Part shown: positions 59,089-64,000 of the stretch, piece by piece | How the letters are laid out: every line of letters begins with the position of its first letter | Numbering within the stretch: position 1 is the stretch's first letter | Assembly (NCBI GenBank): GCA_965247125.1 | Contig: CBDFGO010000002.1 | Location: forward strand, 1,178,001 to 1,242,000 | DNA length: 64,000 nt | Direction of reading: 5' to 3' | Source: CALBJU01 sp965247125 | GTDB lineage: Bacteria; Bacteroidota; Rhodothermia; Rhodothermales; UBA10348 | Program-made: the position numbers and the translations under genes | Notes under the pieces: generated by a model | What the model was told of the DNA's origin: nothing | The model's database searches: none | Seen by the model: the letters and a program-made list of their open reading frames with translations, nothing else

Positions 59089-59397
59089 CCCCAGCAGCTC
59101 CGGACGGATGGCGGATTTACGGCGAGGATTCGCTCCCCTTCCAGAAAGTATTCGTTTCAAACCTACTCAACCAGTCGTGCGAGTCCGCAACATGCGCTGG
59201 TTATACACACCCTGTCTAAGAACATTCAATAATATTTGAGGCACAGAGGATTTTAAGTCCGCCCAAGTCTACCTATTCCGCCATCCCGGCAAGGCCGTTT
59301 TTGACAGTGACTGTCGGCGTTTTCGTTTGCTCTTTTGAGTTAATATTGCACTTGCGCTCCCCTCCCCGTTTCTTGCGTCAACCCACGTCCTAGAACC
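59089..59397. other. Intergenic region with a short palindrome before the kinase
   Basis: This 309-bp gap has no gene-like frame. A perfect 13-bp palindrome, GACAGTGACTGTC, is at 59303-59315, about 83 bp before the kinase start, and a TAATAT at 59341-59346. No terminator with a T run was found after the sulfatase. Confidence 0.5.
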
Positions 59398-59712
59398 ATG
59401 GTTGGCAAGACTTTATCACACTATAAGATTCTCGAAGAAATTGGTCGAGGTGGCATGGGGATCGTGTACAAGGGCGAGGACACGAAACTGCACCGCACGG
59501 TGGCCATCAAGGTATTACCAGCTGCCGCGCTCTCCAGTGATGATGATCGCGCACGGTTCTACCGCGAGGCCCGTGCTGCTGCTTCCCTCTCCCACCCCAA
59601 CATCGCGACAGTCTACGAGATAGATGAGGCCGTTCCTGAGGGCTCAAAGGATGACGATCTACGTCCGTTCATTGCCATGGAGTATATCGAGGCGAGCCAC
59701 TCTCTGACGTGA
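59398..59712 (+). CDS. Ser/Thr protein kinase, N-lobe fragment
   Basis: The 104-residue product holds the N-lobe of a Hanks-type kinase: Gly loop GRGGMGIVYKGED, VAIKVL with Lys38, the alpha-C Glu in RFYREARAAASLSHPN, and the hinge RPFIAMEYIEASHSLT. It stops at the hinge, just where the C-lobe frame begins. The stop (TGA) overlaps the GTG of the next frame by 4 bp (GTGA). The split is either a one-base loss or two coupled genes. Confidence 0.85.
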   Translation: MVGKTLSHYKILEEIGRGGMGIVYKGEDTKLHRTVAIKVLPAAALSSDDDRARFYREARAAASLSHPNIATVYEIDEAVPEGSKDDDLRPFIAMEYIEASHSLT

Positions 59713-62030
59713 TCTCTCGTGGCCCGATGAAGCTCGAGGAAGCCGTACGCATTGCATCACAGATCACCCAGGCGCTTGAAGCCGCTCACGAACAAGAGAT
59801 TGTGCATCGCGACATCAAGGCGCAGAACGTGATGCTCACGAAGAAAGGCGACGCCAAGGTGCTCGACTTCGGGCTGGCACTCACGGCGCAATCCACAAAG
59901 CTCACACGAATGGGTTCAACACTGGGCACCGTGACCTATATGAGCCCAGAGCAGGCTCGTGGCGACGAAGTCGATCTTCGCACCGATATCTGGGCTCTTG
60001 GCGTGACTCTCTATGAATTGATTGCCGGCACTCATCCATTCGGTGGTGATTACGAGCAGGCCGTAGTCTATTCCATTCTGAACGAAGATCCTGAGCCTCT
60101 GACTGCCATCCGCACTGGTGTGCCATTGGGTCTTGAGTGGATCATTAGTAAGTGTGTGGCCAAAAAAGCAAAGGATCGGTATCAGAACTGCACTGATCTT
60201 CTGGTGGATCTTCGGAATGTCGATCTGAAGTCGGCGGGGATGAGCAGGGTTTCCACTACCTCATCACTCGTCACAGCGGATGTAGAAAAAAAAGACCTGT
60301 TGAAATTCGCGGATTCGAAATCTTTATTCGTTGGAATGGGGATTGGAATTATGCTCATATCAATCGCATTGATGCTGTGGCCGTCAGGCGCTCCGGAAAA
60401 CACCCTCCGCAATCTTCCCATCCATCTGCAGGGGATCGCGGGAGTGGGGTTGAGTCCAACTCTATCTTCTGATAAGGATCATCTTTTTGTAAGGGGTGAG
60501 GGGCCTGAAGGGCTCGGATGGTATCGCTTCAGTTTTCAATCCAATGATCTACAGTTGCTTCAAAACTTTGATTGCACCTCAGCCTTTCGAGGGATCAGCC
60601 CGGATAATTCTTTTCTGATTTTCGGAGGATGCACTGGTGAGCCTACACTGATCAAAAAACTCCCTGCTGGAAACGCGAAGGTAGTTTCCGACTCTCTTCG
60701 AATGGCAGGTTGGTGGACAGACAGAGATCTCGTTTTGATGGATCATGGACGCAAAGATATGTATCTGGCGTCCATCTCAGATGCTGGAGACGTCATCAAC
60801 CTGAGCGCGCTCAACAATGATCCTCCACCACGATCTGGGTTCCTCAGCGGGTCAATAGACCCCGTTGACGAAAACAGAATTCTATATGCGGACGAATTCT
60901 CGGACGGGTCAGCCCCTCAGATGAAGCTCTTTGATAGATCCAAAGGAACCAGTGTCACGGTCATGGATGGTGGGATTAATGGTTCTTTCTTGGCCCCAGA
61001 CATTCTAATCTATCAGGAGCACGAGGGAGGAGAACTGTTGGCCGTCAGATACGATGTAGACACAAATACCACGGTGTCCGAACCCATAACCATAATGGAG
61101 GGATGGCACTGGGAGCAAGGCGGTCATATTTCCCAGGCATCGTTCGTAACCTCACAGCCCCAATCCACGCTCAAAAAGATATCCATAACCGATACAGATG
61201 GAGTCCTGTTGAGACAATACACTGTCGATGCCAGTAGTGGCTTGTACTCCCTTTCACCAGACGGAAAAAAATGGACTGGCCGCCGGAGACACAGCCGCAA
61301 CGTTGCCTGGGGGGAGATCTTCTATGTTGATCTCGACACCGGAGAAGAACATGTAGTAGACTCTTCTCCCGGTATAAAATCTTCTCCGAATTTTTCCAAC
61401 GACAACTCGGACATTCTATTCTTTTCTGTCGGGTTGAACTCTGACACTACACGTTTCCAGTATCATTTGACCCAACGAGTCAAGAATGAGATCCAAACAG
61501 ATCATACCATTCTATTGAATGTGCCCTCTTCCACAGGCCGTTATTCTGTGAGTCGAAAATGGGCCACGCCTGGAAATGCCACGCCTCTTTGGCTCTTCAA
61601 CCGTGAATCCGGTGAAGACATCATGATCGCAGAGAATGGGAATATTCCCAGAATGAATGCTTTCTCTCAGGATGAACGATTTTTCACATATCGCGATCTT
61701 ACAGATCTCCAATACAAGGTGTACGACATCCAGAGGGGGATCGGCTACCCATACCAGGGAAACATTATTCGAGGCTTCAATCCCAATAACAACTCCATTT
61801 ATGGTTGGGCAAACAATCGCGCCTTCGAAATTTCCTATACAACAGACCCAACTTTTCGGTTGACCGAAGACATCGAAGTTATCGCGAGAAACCGAGTATT
61901 GATGAACGATTCCGCGTTTCGACCTCTTGACGATGGCTACGTATTTGTAGACCCGACCCATCCAACGGACTATGCCGTTGTGTGGATGTTGGAGAATTTT
62001 GGAGAGTACCTGGACGCAAATCTCAATTGA
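59709..62030 (+). CDS. Ser/Thr protein kinase, C-lobe plus membrane segment and TolB/WD40-like sensor
   Basis: The 773-residue product begins after the hinge (ISRGPMKLEEA) and has HRDIKAQN (Asp35), DFG (Asp53), YMSPEQARG and the rest of the C-lobe. A membrane segment follows near residues 206-224 (SLFVGMGIGIMLISIALML). A ~540-residue extracytoplasmic beta-propeller-like domain of PD40/TolB type ends it. Together with the frame before it, this is one kinase. GTG 59709 is the formal start. The complete architecture is a PknB-like receptor kinase common in Rhodothermota. Confidence 0.85.
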   Translation: MISRGPMKLEEAVRIASQITQALEAAHEQEIVHRDIKAQNVMLTKKGDAKVLDFGLALTAQSTKLTRMGSTLGTVTYMSPEQARGDEVDLRTDIWALGVTLYELIAGTHPFGGDYEQAVVYSILNEDPEPLTAIRTGVPLGLEWIISKCVAKKAKDRYQNCTDLLVDLRNVDLKSAGMSRVSTTSSLVTADVEKKDLLKFADSKSLFVGMGIGIMLISIALMLWPSGAPENTLRNLPIHLQGIAGVGLSPTLSSDKDHLFVRGEGPEGLGWYRFSFQSNDLQLLQNFDCTSAFRGISPDNSFLIFGGCTGEPTLIKKLPAGNAKVVSDSLRMAGWWTDRDLVLMDHGRKDMYLASISDAGDVINLSALNNDPPPRSGFLSGSIDPVDENRILYADEFSDGSAPQMKLFDRSKGTSVTVMDGGINGSFLAPDILIYQEHEGGELLAVRYDVDTNTTVSEPITIMEGWHWEQGGHISQASFVTSQPQSTLKKISITDTDGVLLRQYTVDASSGLYSLSPDGKKWTGRRRHSRNVAWGEIFYVDLDTGEEHVVDSSPGIKSSPNFSNDNSDILFFSVGLNSDTTRFQYHLTQRVKNEIQTDHTILLNVPSSTGRYSVSRKWATPGNATPLWLFNRESGEDIMIAENGNIPRMNAFSQDERFFTYRDLTDLQYKVYDIQRGIGYPYQGNIIRGFNPNNNSIYGWANNRAFEISYTTDPTFRLTEDIEVIARNRVLMNDSAFRPLDDGYVFVDPTHPTDYAVVWMLENFGEYLDANLN

Positions 62031-62333
62031 GACGCAACTTGCATTTGATCCCGCCTGCCTGAGTCTGGAACGGCATCGGTCGTTATTGCGGTAGTACCCC
62101 TTGCTCCTGAAGCAAGTGTCGTCTTATCCCACATCCTCCACGTTGTGTCCGAAACGCCCATCGATGTCAGATCGGGTCGGAACTAGAGCACATGTAGGAC
62201 ATAACCGGGCGCTTTCTAGGCCCCAACGGATTCCCTATCCCTTGCGCTCGCGACGCTCCTCCGCTTCAGACAACAGAATGTCATAAGAGAAGGTGTGTAT
62301 AACCCCGGATATACCGATGGTTTTGAAGAGTGG
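62031..62333. other. Convergent intergenic region, 303 bp
   Basis: Between the kinase and the enolase-like gene (both ending here). A weak hairpin CTTGCT...AGCAAG (62100-62105, 62111-62116) lacks a T run. The 61-codon frame at 62101 has no family character. I see nothing else. Confidence 0.5.
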
Positions 62334-63791
62334 CTATTGATCAATCCCCAATGTGCTGAACTCCCATTCGTCGGCTGGGGTATAGCTGCTGAGATCGGGT
62401 TCGATCGCAAAACCATATCCGGTGCAACGCAATGACGAGATGTTCAGGTCTCCGGAGTCAATATCCACCGCTGCACCTCCCGAAAAAGCACGATAGAGAT
62501 CAGGGTGGGCTTCAAGAATGCGCCGCTGTTCACCTTCGGGCAGGTAATTCATTCCGCGATAGTAGTGATGGCCATTGCGTTCAACGTGGTTGATTCCCAG
62601 CGTCGCCACCAGGGCCAGATCACCTTGCAAAGCGATCATCCCCGCTGTCGTCAGGTCTTCCGCGGTCATGATATAATCTGCGCGTTCACCTTTGCCATTT
62701 CGCAGCCAGGTCAAACCCGCGTTCAGGATACTCTTAATGGCTCCCTTGCAGGATTTACTTGAGGTGCCGGTGTATCCCATGGCCAATGCCTGTGGATAGC
62801 TGTCAAGCGCGGCGTCGGATTCATCGATGATAATGGGTTTTACAGCCGCCAGGGCATGAATACCATCGCTCAGTTCGGGATTCAGGGCTTGTGCGCGGTT
62901 TAGGGGCTGCTCCATTGAAAGGGTGTTTTTCCAGAGCGTTTCCAGTGCCGGAGTCGACTGGATCCGCTCATACAGCTCCATCAATTCAGCCGCAGTGCTG
63001 TACTGCTCGTTCCCGTCCATCGTCACGCAATAGTCATCGCCCCTCAGACGCCCCATTATCCCTGCGATGCTCGTCAGCCGTTCGAGATCAGCCTCCAAAT
63101 CATTGCGCAACTTGATTTTCAGATAGCGTAATGAATATCGATCGACATATTCTTCCAGGGATTCGGGCAGGCCATCATCAACGGAATCGCCCTCGTGGGC
63201 GTTGCTTCGGGTCAGTGGGTCCACCAGCCCGATCGTGTGCCGCAGCGCGACTTTCGAGAGTGATTCAGCGGGCAGCCATTCTGCTGGCTCGTAGCCTTTC
63301 AACTCGACATGAACCGCGCCGGGATCAATACCATAGATATTCTCGCGTATGGCCTCGCCAAAACTCATGTGATGGCGACGAGCAATCGCATCCAACATGG
63401 CGCGCTCCAGCATACTGAAGCCAAAACTGCAGACGAGCATTGGAATGCCTGAGTCGGCGCTGAAGGTCTTTACCGACTCATAGACTTCAAGCCAGGTCGG
63501 GAAAAACGGCTGTGGGACTCTCATGCGCTCCGCAAAAGCCGTACGAGCATGGTAAATAGCGGCGATCTGATCCTGAATCTGCAATTCATACGCGCGCGGG
63601 CGCTTGTCAAACCATCCGGGGATCAGACATTCAGCGCTGTACCCCGCGACGGCCTCGCCTTCTATGATCACGTCCAGTTTGAGGACATTCTGGGGACATC
63701 CCAGAAGCAGCGTACTCCCAAATCGAAACGGCATACGCGTGTGCGCGTTGCGCAAATACAGTTGGGCGTCAACAAATTGGACAACGTTCAT
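62334..63791 (-). CDS. Enolase-superfamily (mandelate racemase/MLE-like) enzyme
   Basis: The 485-residue protein has an N-terminal capping domain and an enolase-type barrel. Catalytic Lys lie in YLKIKLRND; the metal ligands are in VTMDGNEQY (Asp), SMEQPLNR (Glu) and IIDESDAAL (Asp/Glu). It is longer than the usual ~370-residue MR/MLE proteins because of insertions. Reaction unknown: racemisation or dehydration of a sugar acid is possible. It lies 35 bp downstream of a transporter gene, so the two may share a transcript. Confidence 0.83.
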   Translation of the reverse strand: MNVVQFVDAQLYLRNAHTRMPFRFGSTLLLGCPQNVLKLDVIIEGEAVAGYSAECLIPGWFDKRPRAYELQIQDQIAAIYHARTAFAERMRVPQPFFPTWLEVYESVKTFSADSGIPMLVCSFGFSMLERAMLDAIARRHHMSFGEAIRENIYGIDPGAVHVELKGYEPAEWLPAESLSKVALRHTIGLVDPLTRSNAHEGDSVDDGLPESLEEYVDRYSLRYLKIKLRNDLEADLERLTSIAGIMGRLRGDDYCVTMDGNEQYSTAAELMELYERIQSTPALETLWKNTLSMEQPLNRAQALNPELSDGIHALAAVKPIIIDESDAALDSYPQALAMGYTGTSSKSCKGAIKSILNAGLTWLRNGKGERADYIMTAEDLTTAGMIALQGDLALVATLGINHVERNGHHYYRGMNYLPEGEQRRILEAHPDLYRAFSGGAAVDIDSGDLNISSLRCTGYGFAIEPDLSSYTPADEWEFSTLGIDQ

Positions 63792-63804
63792 ATCTACCAG
63801 TTTT

Positions 63805-63838
63805 CTTCCCTACGAAAGCTCCTTCCCTACGAAAGCAG
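63805..63838. repeat. 17-bp tandem duplication at the transporter 3' end
   Basis: Units 63805-63821 and 63822-63838 agree at 15 of 17 bases. The second contains the transporter stop codon. Confidence 0.85.
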
Positions 63839-64000
63839 GCCCTGAAGCGCCGTCCAGTTGTTCACGATGGAAAAATAGGCTGCGCCCATCATGATGACGA
63901 TGGCGACACTCATCAAGACATTCCAGAGAACGCGGCGCCCACCTCTGGGCATCGCCTCGCCCATGTAGGACGGCCGGTTCAACAGAATCATGAAACACAC
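63827..64000 (-). CDS. Membrane transporter, C-terminal end (Nramp-like?)
   Basis: The frame is open to the window edge, so the start is beyond it. The 57 visible residues begin inside a helix (CFMILLNRPSYMGEAMPRGG) and hold a final membrane helix (VLMSVAIVIMMGAAYFSIV). The N-R-P-S-x-MGE step between the last two helices resembles Nramp-type divalent metal transporters, but other families end similarly. It is upstream of, and probably co-transcribed with, the enolase-like gene. Confidence 0.55.
   Translation of the reverse strand: MCFMILLNRPSYMGEAMPRGGRRVLWNVLMSVAIVIMMGAAYFSIVNNWTALQGLLS

Noticed and set aside
59301..59346. TTGACA ... TAATAT as a sigma-70 promoter of the kinase
   Set aside because: The two elements are 34 bp apart, not about 17, and Bacteroidota use different consensus elements.

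Overview
The window is typical bacterial chromosome of moderate GC. The gene families point to Bacteroidota sensu lato, most likely the Rhodothermia/Rhodothermota branch. The signs are type IX secretion (T9SS) C-terminal sorting domains, TonB-dependent receptors paired with DUF4249-type lipoproteins, FtsX/MacB-like permeases paired with a PadR regulator, FG-GAP/VCBS secreted proteins, PVC-type haem-binding domains and a Pkn-like kinase with a TolB/WD40-like sensor half. This is inferred from gene content; no rRNA or tRNA gene was recognised.

Layout. 1-6620: the end of the division and cell-wall cluster (ftsW-murG-murC-ftsQ-ftsA-ftsZ), closed by a strong terminator. 6657-15631: envelope genes: a polytopic membrane protein, a GT8-like glycosyltransferase, MlaC, a TolC-like channel, a BFD-type ferredoxin, YceI, an amidohydrolase that has lost its catalytic core, and a T9SS-sorted M1 peptidase. 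15833-22363: two tandem TonB receptor + DUF4249 lipoprotein pairs and a terminator. 22469-32039: IlvE, two FG-GAP proteins, a YhhQ transporter, a Gfo/Idh oxidoreductase with a TIM-barrel isomerase, and a Rieske-glutamate synthase fusion. 32058-35338: ABC permease with PadR, and the stump of another permease.

35341-43134 is the most interesting region. A five-gene minus-strand operon carries HypD-like deaminase, a GntR regulator, hydroxyproline 2-epimerase, a D-amino-acid oxidase and a 1028-residue kinase / M23 / class-III aminotransferase fusion. The first four match the trans-4-hydroxy-L-proline pathway. The fusion has the kinase plus phospho-lyase combination known for hydroxylysine breakdown in animals. 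A frameshifted UPF0126 (glycine transporter/TRIC) gene is divergent from it. Together this looks like a locus for collagen-type amino acids (Hyp, Hyl, perhaps Gly).

43147-64000: a second permease, a catalytically dead-looking FGE-fold lipoprotein, the iron operon feoA-feoA-feoB behind a perfect inverted-repeat operator, a T9SS-sorted small protein, a threonine-dehydratase-like / ornithine-cyclodeaminase-like pair, a dehydrogenase-cytochrome, two SDRs (one lacking the catalytic Tyr), a lipoprotein sulfatase, a Ser/Thr kinase split into two frames, an enolase-superfamily enzyme and the end of a membrane transporter.

A feature that runs through the whole window is short perfect or near-perfect tandem duplication (9-26 bp units) at gene boundaries, seen at nine places.
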